Part shown: one piece after another, positions 1-7,481 of the stretch
How the letters are laid out: each line of letters opens with the position of its first letter
How positions within the stretch are numbered: position 1 is the stretch's first letter
NCBI GenBank assembly: GCA_963700105.1
Contig: CAVOWL010000004.1
Coordinates: forward strand, 1,364,001 to 1,428,000
Source of the DNA: CAVUWL01 sp963700105
GTDB lineage: Bacteria > Actinomycetota > Thermoleophilia > Solirubrobacterales > 70-9
Reading direction: 5' to 3'
DNA length: 64,000 bases
Notes under the pieces: generated by a model
Told to the model about the DNA's origin: nothing
The model's input: the letters and a program-made list of their open reading frames with translations, nothing else
Database searches by the model: none
Made by a program: the position numbers and the translations under genes

Positions 1-643
1 CACCCGCGGCGCGGGCCACGGCGAGCACGGTCGAGGTCACGATTCCCCCCAGAGCGCTGGGGAAGACCACCCCCAATACGGTGCGCCAGCGGCTCACCCC
101 GAGCGCGTCGGCCGCTTCGCGCAGGTTGTTGGGGACGAGCAGGAGGATCTCCTGACTGCCGCGGGCGATCAGCGGCAACATGATGATCGCCAGCGCGATC
201 GAGGCGGCGTAGGCGGATTGTTGTTGGTGATTGACCAGCGCCCCGAAGACGAAGAGGCCGATGATGATCGAGGGAAGCCCGTTCATCAGATCCATCGCAA
301 GCCGGATCGAGCGCGCGGCCCGATCGCCCGCGAACTCGGTCACGTAGAGGGCGACCAAGATCCCCAACGGCATCGCGATCAAGGTCGCCAGGGAGACGAT
401 CAGCGCGGTGCCGACGATCGCCGGTCCGATTCCGGTGGGCGCTCCCTTGATCAGGAAATCGAGGCTGAGCGCACTCGCTCCGTGCTTAAAGACCGAGTAG
501 ACGACGATCCCCAGCACCGCGACAGCCGCGAGCGCCGCCGCCGTCGCTCCGGATTCCGCCAGCCGCGAGACAATCTTCCTCCTGCGCAGGTTTCCCGACG
601 GGGTGAGCGGCGCGCTCGGATCGGGAACACGATCGCCACTCAT
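1..643 (-). CDS. pstA: Phosphate ABC transporter permease PstA (3' part outside window)
   Basis: One of the two membrane subunits of the high-affinity phosphate importer PstSCAB. Read by hand from the minus strand, because the frame runs off the left edge. The start ATG at 641-643 overlaps the pstC stop by one base (TGATG), which implies translational coupling. About 214 residues are visible: a basic cytoplasmic N-terminus, a first membrane segment around residues 28-45, then the typical permease core. The EAA-type loop (REAADALGVSRWRT) that docks on the ATPase lies about 25 residues before the edge. The ATPase gene pstB would be expected just left of the window. Confidence 0.93.
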   Translation of the reverse strand, partial: MSGDRVPDPSAPLTPSGNLRRRKIVSRLAESGATAAALAAVAVLGIVVYSVFKHGASALSLDFLIKGAPTGIGPAIVGTALIVSLATLIAMPLGILVALYVTEFAGDRAARSIRLAMDLMNGLPSIIIGLFVFGALVNHQQQSAYAASIALAIIMLPLIARGSQEILLLVPNNLREAADALGVSRWRTVLGVVFPSALGGIVTSTVLAVARAAG

Positions 644-1644
644 CAGGCCGCCCTCCTTCTGTAGTCAAAGCGGCGGCCGATCAGCCGGGCGAAGAGGTTT
701 GAGAGCAGCCCGATCACCAAAATGATCGCCCCCAGGTAAAAGAGTGACGCCTGGTCGAGGCCGGGACTGGAGGACGGAAACTGGCTGGCGATCCTCGCCG
801 CCAGGGTATCGCCGGTTTTAAACAGCGATGAGTTGATTGCAGAGCCCGCTCCGATCACCTGGGTTACCGCGATCGCCTCACCCAGGGCCCGCCCCAGGCC
901 GAGCAGGCAGGCGGCGATCACGCCGGAGGCGGTTGAGGGCAAAACGACCCCGCGCACGACCTCCCAGCGCGTTGCGCCAAGGGCACTCGCACCGTCTTGG
1001 ATATCGCGAGGGACGGTGAGAAAGAGATCGCGTGAGATCGAGGCGATGATCGGGATCACCATGATTGTCAGGATCAGACCCGCGGTGAAGACGCTGGCGC
1101 CGGTGGTCTGCGGGGCGCCGAACAGCGGGATGAACCCAAGCGTGTCGTGAAGCCAGGGCTCGAGGTGTTCGTGGACGAATGGGGCAAATACCAAGATGCC
1201 CCAGAAGCCGAGGATCACCGAGGGGATCGCCGCCAGCATCTCGACCAGTGGTGAGACGATGCCCCGCACCCCGCCGGGCGCCAGCAGGCTCAGGTAGAGG
1301 CCGATCGAGATCGCGATCGGCGCCCCTAGCAGCAGGGCCATAAAGGAAGTGACGGCGGTACCAAACAGAAACGAACCGGCGCCGAACTCTTCGAAGTTAG
1401 GTGCCCAGGTCGTGTGGACGAGAAATCCCAATCCGAACTTCGATATCGCCGGAGCGGCGTTGTCGAAGACCTGATAACCGATCACAAATAGGAGCACGAC
1501 ACCGAGCAGGGCCGCAAAGGCGCACAGTCCGTAGAGGAGGCCGTCGGCGAGGCCGTCGACCTTCTTGCGGCGCCGACGGCGGCGGGCTTGGCGGCCTCCC
1601 GGGGCCGCCGGGCCGACGGCGGGGGGGTCGATCGTGGTGCTCAT
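643..1644 (-). CDS. pstC: Phosphate ABC transporter permease PstC
   Basis: Membrane subunit of the phosphate importer, partner of PstA. The protein starts with a very basic stretch (RRRRRRK around residues 22-28), followed by a membrane segment and then the binding-protein-dependent permease fold. The EAA loop reads DGASALGATRWEVV near residue 225, and the family motif LGRALGEAIAVTQVIG follows near residue 255. I chose the ATG at 1642-1644 (333 aa). A TTG three codons upstream (1653) is possible, and neither start has a convincing Shine-Dalgarno. It is first in a leftward operon with pstA. pstS is divergent, 220 bp away, which is unusual for pst loci. Confidence 0.93.
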   Translation of the reverse strand: MSTTIDPPAVGPAAPGGRQARRRRRRKKVDGLADGLLYGLCAFAALLGVVLLFVIGYQVFDNAAPAISKFGLGFLVHTTWAPNFEEFGAGSFLFGTAVTSFMALLLGAPIAISIGLYLSLLAPGGVRGIVSPLVEMLAAIPSVILGFWGILVFAPFVHEHLEPWLHDTLGFIPLFGAPQTTGASVFTAGLILTIMVIPIIASISRDLFLTVPRDIQDGASALGATRWEVVRGVVLPSTASGVIAACLLGLGRALGEAIAVTQVIGAGSAINSSLFKTGDTLAARIASQFPSSSPGLDQASLFYLGAIILVIGLLSNLFARLIGRRFDYRRRAA

Positions 1645-1690
1645 CCCGCGCAATCTAGATCAGATCGATCCGTTTGCAGCGACCTTTGCT

Positions 1691-1760
1691 GCGTTTTCAC
1701 AAAATTGACACAAGTGTGTGTGAGTTCACAATTTGGCAACAAGTCACCTTTTCACGAGAT
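1691..1760. promoter_or_regulatory. PHO-box-like direct repeats and promoter between pstC and pstS
   Basis: The pstC-pstS intergenic region holds repeated TTCAC/GTCAC-type half-sites at roughly 11-bp multiples (TTCACAAAATT, GTTCACAATTT, AAGTCACCTTT, TTTTCACGAG). These resemble the direct-repeat units bound by PhoP in actinobacteria. A perfect -35 box TTGACA at 1705-1710 is embedded in them, with a weak -10 (ACAATT) 17 bp further. Phosphate-starvation control through PhoP is inferred from repeat form and gene context. Confidence 0.45.
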
Positions 1761-1864
1761 TGAAACAATTGCGCGTCTTTGCACAGCGATTCTGAGGCGC
1801 GAACCAGTCGAATGACCACGATGCCCGCATCTGACGGGACCACACAAGCCGAAAGGATCTTCAC

Positions 1865-2893
1865 TTGATTCGCTCCAGGTTGTTTCGTTTCATCATTGCG
1901 ACGGTTGGGACGGTTGCCTGCATGGCCGCAGTCTCGACCGCGAGTGCCTTCGCCGAACTCAAGGGCGCGGGGTCTACGCTGGTGGCACCGCTGATGGCAA
2001 ACTGGATCAACGGCTTCGAAGCCCACACCAACGGCGCCATCAAGGTGACCTACGGCTCGGTTGGTTCGGGAGCCGGGATCGCCCAGATCACCGCCCGCAC
2101 GGTCGACTTCGGCGCCTCCGATGCGCCGATGACCCCGCAGCAGGCCGCGGCCTGCAACGGCTGCGTGCAGATCCCCTGGGCGCTTACCGCAACCGGCATT
2201 GGCTACAACATTCCCGGGGTAAAGAAGGACAAACTGCAGCTCTCGGGGACCGTACTTGCCGAAATCTACATGGGCAAAATCACCAACTGGAGTAACCCGA
2301 AAATCAAAAAACTGAACCCGGGTATCCACCTGCCGAAACTGACCATCACCCCGGTTTTTCGCAGCGATGGCTCCGGTGACTCCTACGCGTTCACCAATTA
2401 CCTCTCCAAAGTCAACTCAACCTGGAAAAACTCAATCGGGTATGCGACATCGGTCGCCTTCCCGGCTGGAGTTGGGGCCAAAGGTAACTCCGGTGTGACC
2501 TCGGTCGTTACCACGACCAAGGGTGCGATCGGCTACATCTCGGCCTCCTACATCATCGCCGCGGGACTCAGTGCCGCCTCGGTTGAAAATGCGGCTGGAA
2601 ACTTCGAGTTTCCGAGCATCCCTAACATCGAGGCGGCGGCCGAAACGGTGAAGCACGTGCCGTCGAGCAACGAATTGCACATCGTCGATCCACCGAAGAA
2701 GGCGACGATTGCCTACCCGATATCGACGTTTACCTACTGCATCGTGCCCCACGGTGCGCCAAAGAAGAGTGAACTCGAACAGTTCATCAAGTACAACCTC
2801 ACGATCGGGCAGAAATACGGCGCGGCCCTCGACTTCGCCGAAATCCCCAAAATCGTGTTGAAAGCCTCCGAGAACGCGGTGGCCTCGCTGTAG
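1865..2893 (+). CDS. pstS: Phosphate-binding protein PstS
   Basis: Extracellular phosphate-binding component of the Pst importer, 342 aa. The start is TTG at 1865, with AAAGGA about 8 bases upstream. Residues 1-30 form a signal peptide ending AFA; no lipobox cysteine is seen, so anchoring is uncertain. The mature protein begins with the family signature GAGSTLVAPL (residues 34-43). It continues with GSGAGI, FGASDAPM, GIGYNIPGV and FRSDGSGDSYAFTNYL, the last matching the phosphate-binding loop. The gene is lysine/asparagine-rich and lower in GC than its neighbours, as is common for abundant secreted proteins. It is separated from pstCA by a divergent promoter. Confidence 0.96.
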   Translation: MIRSRLFRFIIATVGTVACMAAVSTASAFAELKGAGSTLVAPLMANWINGFEAHTNGAIKVTYGSVGSGAGIAQITARTVDFGASDAPMTPQQAAACNGCVQIPWALTATGIGYNIPGVKKDKLQLSGTVLAEIYMGKITNWSNPKIKKLNPGIHLPKLTITPVFRSDGSGDSYAFTNYLSKVNSTWKNSIGYATSVAFPAGVGAKGNSGVTSVVTTTKGAIGYISASYIIAAGLSAASVENAAGNFEFPSIPNIEAAAETVKHVPSSNELHIVDPPKKATIAYPISTFTYCIVPHGAPKKSELEQFIKYNLTIGQKYGAALDFAEIPKIVLKASENAVASL

Positions 2894-2930
2894 CCCAGAG
2901 GCAATCCGCAGCGGCGTGAGGCCGCGAACT

Positions 2931-2980
2931 CGATCCGGCCGGCACGGAGCGCAGGGCTCCGGGCCGGCCGGATCGCTTTG
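2931..2980 (+). terminator. Hairpin terminator after pstS
   Basis: A perfect 13-bp stem (CGATCCGGCCGGC at 2931-2943 with its complement at 2963-2975) encloses a second small stem (CGGAGC/GCTCCG). It begins about 40 bp after the pstS stop. Only a short CTTTG follows, so termination may be weak or factor-assisted. Confidence 0.6.
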
Positions 2981-3052
2981 TGCCTTGGGGCAGAGATCCG
3001 ATCGTGACCGAGCGCGGCGCTGGCGCAGCAAGCCAGCTCAGATCGGAATGGG

Positions 3053-3892
3053 CTAGGCGAAGGCCTGCGCGGCGCGGCGGCGCAGGTCTGCGTTTAAGGT
3101 CGCGGTCACCGCACTCGGGCTCTCCCCGGCGGATGGAACCGCGTCACCGATCAAGCCGCCGGCGCGGAAGCCCAGCAGCGGCGCGTCAAAGCCAACGGCG
3201 CGAATCTTTCGCACCAGCCTGACCGCGGCAGCCGTATCGGTACCCGGCCCGCAGAGGACGATCGCGGTCGGCTCCAGGGCTCCCAGAGCGCGCTCCAAAC
3301 GCTCATCGCCGAGCTCGGTGGAGAGCATCAGAACCCGAAAACCGGCGCGGCGAAGGGCGAGGTCAAGGGCCTGGGCGTGGACGGCCTCGGCGTCTTGGGC
3401 GCGACTTGAATCAAGCAGAAGAATCCCGGCCGGGCGCGAGGCCGAGGAGGCGAGGCGCCGCGCCCCGTGCAGCCAACCCATCGCCCAGCGGGCCGCGAAT
3501 TCCAGCTCCGCCTCGCGGCCTGGGTCGGCGGCGAGCTCGTCAATCGCGGGCAAAAGCAGCTCCTCGACCGAGCGCTCCAGCGGCCGCAGGGCGAGACTCT
3601 CCTCGATCGCTCGATTGGCGGCGTCCTCATCAAAGCTCTCCAGGGCAGCGATCAGGGCACCACCGGAGGCCGGCGCCGCCTGGCGCTGGCGCGCCAGCGC
3701 GATCGCCGAGGAAATATTTCCTGTCTGGGCGAGCGCGTCGCGCAGCGTCTGCAGCTCGACCAGTTCGTAGTTTCGGTGATTGCCAGGGGTGCGCCTCGGG
3801 GTGGGAAAGCCGTAGCGCCGCTCCCAGCTGCGCAGCGTGTTGGGGCTGACGCCGAGCACCTCGGCTGCTGCGTTTGTGCGGATTCCGGGCAT
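3053..3892 (-). CDS. MerR-type regulator with a degenerate cobalamin-binding-like C-terminal region
   Basis: DNA-binding regulator of 279 aa. Residues 1-70 form a MerR helix-turn-helix and wing (TNAAAEVLGVSPNTLRSWE, then RRYGFPTPRRT...RNY), the type seen in CarH/LitR light-responsive regulators. The rest has the length and helical pattern of the B12-binding four-helix bundle plus Rossmann-like domain. The Rossmann region (GILLLDSSRAQDAEAVHA) lacks the DxHxxG cobalamin-ligand motif, and the bundle has ELEF where a histidine is expected, so B12 sensing is unlikely. I chose the ATG at 3890-3892, directly before the HTH. A longer frame opens at 3958 but its first 22 codons look non-coding. Confidence 0.8.
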   Translation of the reverse strand: MPGIRTNAAAEVLGVSPNTLRSWERRYGFPTPRRTPGNHRNYELVELQTLRDALAQTGNISSAIALARQRQAAPASGGALIAALESFDEDAANRAIEESLALRPLERSVEELLLPAIDELAADPGREAELEFAARWAMGWLHGARRLASSASRPAGILLLDSSRAQDAEAVHAQALDLALRRAGFRVLMLSTELGDERLERALGALEPTAIVLCGPGTDTAAAVRLVRKIRAVGFDAPLLGFRAGGLIGDAVPSAGESPSAVTATLNADLRRRAAQAFA

Positions 3893-4002
3893 ATTTCTTA
3901 AGTGAGGGTGGTGGTGAGCACAGCGTAGTTCGCCACGCGAGCGCCATTCTCCCACCAAAAGTTCGGGTTTACCTCAGTTATGGACAGATTTCGCCGAACC
4001 TG

Positions 4003-4752
4003 TCAGCGATCTTGCAGCGAGCCGACCCCGACCGGCTGACCGACAGCGCGCGCCCGCCACATCGCCTGATCGGCGCCATGCAGGAGGCGCTCGGCTTCGC
4101 TGCCGTGCTCTGGACAGGCGACGACGCCGGCGACGACGCTGATACTCAGTCCCCCGCCGCCCTCGAGTTCATCCAGCATGCGCAGCAATCGCTCCGCCAT
4201 CTGCACCCCCTCAACGGTAGTCTGGTTGGGGGCCAGTACGCAGAGCGCGTCCTCCTCGAGGCGAAAGACCTCATCGACCAGACGAACGCTCTCTCGCAGC
4301 GCGGCGGCGACCACCGTAAGTACCGTCTCCTGGCCGCCACCGCGTGGGCCCGCGCGGATCCCCGGACCCTCGATCGCAAAGACGACGAGCCCAAAGGGCT
4401 GGCCATAGCGGCGGTTCATCTCGAGCATCTGGTCGAGCCGGCGGCGCATCTGCCCCGGTCGATGCAAGCTGCTCAGCGAGTCGGGCTCGGGGCGAGGTTC
4501 GCTGCGCTCCCAGACCGCTCCGACCGCGGTTGCGGTGACCGAGCCGAACTGCTCGGCCAAGCGGCGGGCCGTCTCGGCAAAGAGGTCGGTCTCCCTAGCG
4601 CCCAGCTCCTCGGTCAAACTACCCAGCAGCGAGGCCTGCAGAATGGAGACATCGCGGGCCAGTTTCCCGGCTGGGGTCAGGGCGCTCTTGGATTCTGATC
4701 GCAGGCCACTTGCCACGGGTGGGACCCTGTCGGATGACGCGGACGTCGGCAA
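4003..4752 (-). CDS. Degenerate GGDEF-domain protein
   Basis: 249 aa. Residues 1-90 are predicted helical and unassigned. Residues about 95-245 align with the GGDEF fold (RRRLDQMLEMNRRYGQPFGL; VLTVVAAALRESVRLVDEVF; ISVVAGVVACPEHG; ADQAMWRAR). The GGDEF signature itself is replaced by RLEEDA, so the diguanylate cyclase active site is missing. It is probably a non-catalytic or nucleotide-sensing domain. The gene lies 46 bp downstream of recR on the same strand and may be cotranscribed with it. I know of no direct functional link with recombination. Confidence 0.75.
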   Translation of the reverse strand: MPTSASSDRVPPVASGLRSESKSALTPAGKLARDVSILQASLLGSLTEELGARETDLFAETARRLAEQFGSVTATAVGAVWERSEPRPEPDSLSSLHRPGQMRRRLDQMLEMNRRYGQPFGLVVFAIEGPGIRAGPRGGGQETVLTVVAAALRESVRLVDEVFRLEEDALCVLAPNQTTVEGVQMAERLLRMLDELEGGGGLSISVVAGVVACPEHGSEAERLLHGADQAMWRARAVGQPVGVGSLQDR

Positions 4753-4798
4753 GGGCAGAACTCGCTATTTGCGCTCAGATGCTTGTCCACCCCGACGC

Positions 4799-5401
4799 CT
4801 AATCGAGGCTGTGTCGACCGGCCAGCGCCTTACCGATCGTGACCTCATCGGCATGCTCGAGGTCGGCCCCGACCGGCAGACCGCTGGCGAGGCGGGTGAC
4901 GGTGACGACCCCGCGCAGCCGGGCCGCAATATGCAGGGCGGTCGCCTCACCGGTGGTGGTCGGGTTGGTGGCGAGGACCACCTCGCTCACCCCGCCGCGC
5001 TGGACCCGCTCGATCAGCTCGGCGATCTTTAGGTCTTCGGGATCGACGCCGTCGATCGGCGAGAGGGCCCCACCGAGGACGTGATAAAGGCCGCGATATT
5101 CGTGGGTGCGCTCGATCGGGATCACATCGGCGGGCTCCTCGACCACGCAAATGATCTCGCTCTCGCGGTTGTGATCCGCACAGATTCGACAGAGCGGACC
5201 CTCCGCGAGGTTGAAGCACTGCTGGCAAAGGCCCACCTTCTCCTTGACCTCGCGAATGGCCGCGGCCAGCGCCGCGGCCTCCTCCTCGGGCGCTCGCAGG
5301 ATGTGAAAGGCAAGGCGCTGGGCGGTGCGCTGGCCAATCCCCGGCAACCGCGAGAGCTCGGCGACGAGGCGCGCCAGCGGAGCCGGTCCCTCAGTGCTCA
5401 C
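4799..5401 (-). CDS. recR: Recombination mediator RecR
   Basis: RecR works with RecO (and RecF) to load RecA onto SSB-coated single-stranded DNA. At 200 aa it has the usual length. The N-terminal helix-hairpin-helix reads LSRLPGIGQRTAQRLA (residues 16-31). The zinc finger uses C59, C62, C71 and C74. A Toprim domain follows (ICVVEEPADV...YHVLGGALSPIDGV) and ends with VLATNPTTTGEATA and the SGLPVGADLEHADEVTIGKAL tail. It follows ybaB by 33 bp in the common bacterial order dnaX-ybaB-recR. Confidence 0.97.
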   Translation of the reverse strand: MSTEGPAPLARLVAELSRLPGIGQRTAQRLAFHILRAPEEEAAALAAAIREVKEKVGLCQQCFNLAEGPLCRICADHNRESEIICVVEEPADVIPIERTHEYRGLYHVLGGALSPIDGVDPEDLKIAELIERVQRGGVSEVVLATNPTTTGEATALHIAARLRGVVTVTRLASGLPVGADLEHADEVTIGKALAGRHSLD

Positions 5402-5434
5402 CGAAGCCCGCCCGCGCCGCGCGCGGCGCCGGGC

Positions 5435-5770
5435 TCAGAGCCCCGGCAGGCCACCGAGGCCGCCCGTGATCCCACCCATTTTCGTCGAAGCCAGCTCCTG
5501 GGCAGCGCGCAGCGCATCATTCACAGCCGCCTGCACCATCTCCGCGAGCAGCTCGGCCTCCTCGGGATCGATCGCCTCAGGATCGATCGAGATCTCGCGC
5601 AGAGTCAGATCGCCACCCATCTTCAGCTTGACCATTCCACCACCGGCGCTTGCCTCGACCAGCTCGTCTTTGAGCGACTCCTGCGCCTCGAGCATCTGGT
5701 TTTGCATCTGCTGTGCCTGCTTCATCAGGGCGTTCACATCAAAGCCCCCGGGTCCAGCGCCACGTGCCAC
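5435..5770 (-). CDS. ybaB: YbaB/EbfC nucleoid-associated protein
   Basis: Small DNA-binding nucleoid protein of 111 aa. It has the glutamine/methionine-rich helix (MKQAQQMQNQMLEAQESL), the central strand pair (GMVKLKMGGDLTLREISIDPEAID) and the helical end NDALRAAQELASTKM. A glycine-rich C-terminal tail is typical. The GTG start (5768-5770) directly abuts the dnaX stop, so translation is probably coupled. Confidence 0.93.
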   Translation of the reverse strand: MARGAGPGGFDVNALMKQAQQMQNQMLEAQESLKDELVEASAGGGMVKLKMGGDLTLREISIDPEAIDPEEAELLAEMVQAAVNDALRAAQELASTKMGGITGGLGGLPGL

Positions 5771-7399
5771 CTAACCGACCTCCTCCGCATCGAACTCGCT
5801 CTTTAGATGCTCCAGCAATTGATCCTCATCGATCCTCTCTTCCCCGGCGGCGGCCTCGGCGGCCTCGGCGTTTAACACCACGTAGAGGGGCCGCAGTCGC
5901 TCCGCGGTAACGGCCAACAGCGCCTCGCCAAGCTGCTGGCGCTTCTCGGGAGCCTCCGCCTTTCGCTTGTTGAAGGTGGCACTTGTCGGGAAGCCGACGG
6001 TCAGGGTTGCCTCCTCACGATCCACCCCGACCGGGCTGGCCCCCTCAAATAGCGCGGCGAGCGCCGGCGCCCCCGCCTGGCGGAGCTGATCGAGGACCGC
6101 CGGCCAGAGGCGATGGATCCGCTCGAGGTCAACCGGCTCCGCCTCGGTTGGGGACGGGTTGGCGAGCTCCTCGGGCTCGGGGTCACGATTCTCAGCGGGC
6201 GGCTCCGATGCCCCTTGCGCTGGCGCTGGCGGGGCGCCCCGATCTGCCCCGAGCCTTTGCTCGAGACGCTCGATCCGGCGCAGCAGACCCTCGCTTGAGG
6301 GGTCTAGGTCAGGACGCGCGGCTTTGAGCAGGGCGATCTCAACCGCCATCCGAGCGTCATCACCCTCGCGGACGGCGCCCAGCGCCCCCGCCAGCTCATC
6401 GATCGTTCGGATCAGCGTCGCCGGGCCAACCGCCGCCGCCTGCGCTTTGAGGCGATCGGGGTCCGACGCTGTCACGACAAACGTGTTTGGCACCTCTCCG
6501 ATCGTCTGGGTGAGAAGTAGGTGGCGGAGGTGATCGAGCAGGTCGCGGGCGAACTGGGATGGGTCGCGGCCGGAGCCCGACATTTTCTCAACGCCCAACA
6601 GCACCCCCTTGGGGTCTTCGGCGGCCACCGCGTCGAGCGCTTCGAACAAAAGCTCGGCATCGGCTGCCCCGAGCAGTTCGGATACCTCCTCGAGGCTGAC
6701 CCGATTTCCGCCAAAGGCGACAATCTGATCGAGCGTTCCCAGCGCGTCGCGAAAGCTGCCCGAGGCCGAGCGGGCGATCATCGCCACCGCGCCCGGCTCG
6801 AGCTCGATTCCCTCCGCCCCCGCGACCCGGCGCAAGACCTCAGAGATCTGCTCAAGGGAGGGGCGCTGGAAGTCAAAGCGCTGGCAGCGATCGGCAATCG
6901 TTGCCATCACCTTGTGGGCCTCCGTGGTGGCGAGAATGAAGACGGTCTGCGGCGGTGGCTCCTCGAGCGTCTTTAGAAAGGCGTTCCAGGCCTCCTTGGT
7001 CAACATGTGGGCCTCATCGAGGATGTAGACCTTCCAGCGCCCGGCGGCCGGGGCGTAGGCGACCCGTTCGCGCAGGTCGCGAATATCGTCGACAGAGCGG
7101 TTTGAGGCGGCATCCATCTCGATCACATCGATCGAGCTGCCGGCGGCGATCGTCAGGCATGACTCGCACTCACCACAGGGCGTGACCGTCGGGCCGCCGC
7201 GTTCGCAGTTGAGCGAGCGGGCGAGAATCTTGGCCATCGAAGTCTTCCCGGTACCGCGCGATCCGACGAATAGATATGCGTGGTGGACCTTGTCCTGGCT
7301 GACCGCGTTTCGCAGGGTGCGGACTACGTGCTGTTGGCCGACCACCTGATCGAAGGAGCCGGGGCGGTGGCGGCGGTAGAGGGAGCGTGACTCGGTCAT
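5771..7399 (-). CDS. dnaX: DNA polymerase III subunit gamma/tau
   Basis: ATPase of the clamp-loader complex. The start ATG at 7397-7399 begins the conserved N-terminus MTESRSLYRRHRPGSFDQVVGQ (shown here as two motifs: YRRHRP and FDQVVGQ); the open frame extends upstream but that part looks non-coding. The protein is 542 aa. Features are the Walker A GSRGTGKT (46-53), the zinc module with cysteines in LNCE and CGECESC, the Walker B/DEAH box DEAHMLT, and sensor residues in FILATTEAHKV. Residues beyond about 370 are the lower-complexity tau tail with proline/glutamate-rich linker. No frameshift heptamer for a shorter gamma form was noticed. Confidence 0.96.
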   Translation of the reverse strand: MTESRSLYRRHRPGSFDQVVGQQHVVRTLRNAVSQDKVHHAYLFVGSRGTGKTSMAKILARSLNCERGGPTVTPCGECESCLTIAAGSSIDVIEMDAASNRSVDDIRDLRERVAYAPAAGRWKVYILDEAHMLTKEAWNAFLKTLEEPPPQTVFILATTEAHKVMATIADRCQRFDFQRPSLEQISEVLRRVAGAEGIELEPGAVAMIARSASGSFRDALGTLDQIVAFGGNRVSLEEVSELLGAADAELLFEALDAVAAEDPKGVLLGVEKMSGSGRDPSQFARDLLDHLRHLLLTQTIGEVPNTFVVTASDPDRLKAQAAAVGPATLIRTIDELAGALGAVREGDDARMAVEIALLKAARPDLDPSSEGLLRRIERLEQRLGADRGAPPAPAQGASEPPAENRDPEPEELANPSPTEAEPVDLERIHRLWPAVLDQLRQAGAPALAALFEGASPVGVDREEATLTVGFPTSATFNKRKAEAPEKRQQLGEALLAVTAERLRPLYVVLNAEAAEAAAGEERIDEDQLLEHLKSEFDAEEVG

Positions 7400-7481
7400 C
7401 GTCGGGTTGAGGCCAGTGTATCTGCGAGCGATCGGGGGGCCGAGGGCATCGGTTAGGGGCCGCCACCTGTACCTTGCCCCG

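Noticed and set aside
218..664. 148-codon + strand frame at the left edge
   Set aside because: It is antisense to pstA, with a highly charged low-complexity product typical of GC-rich shadow frames.
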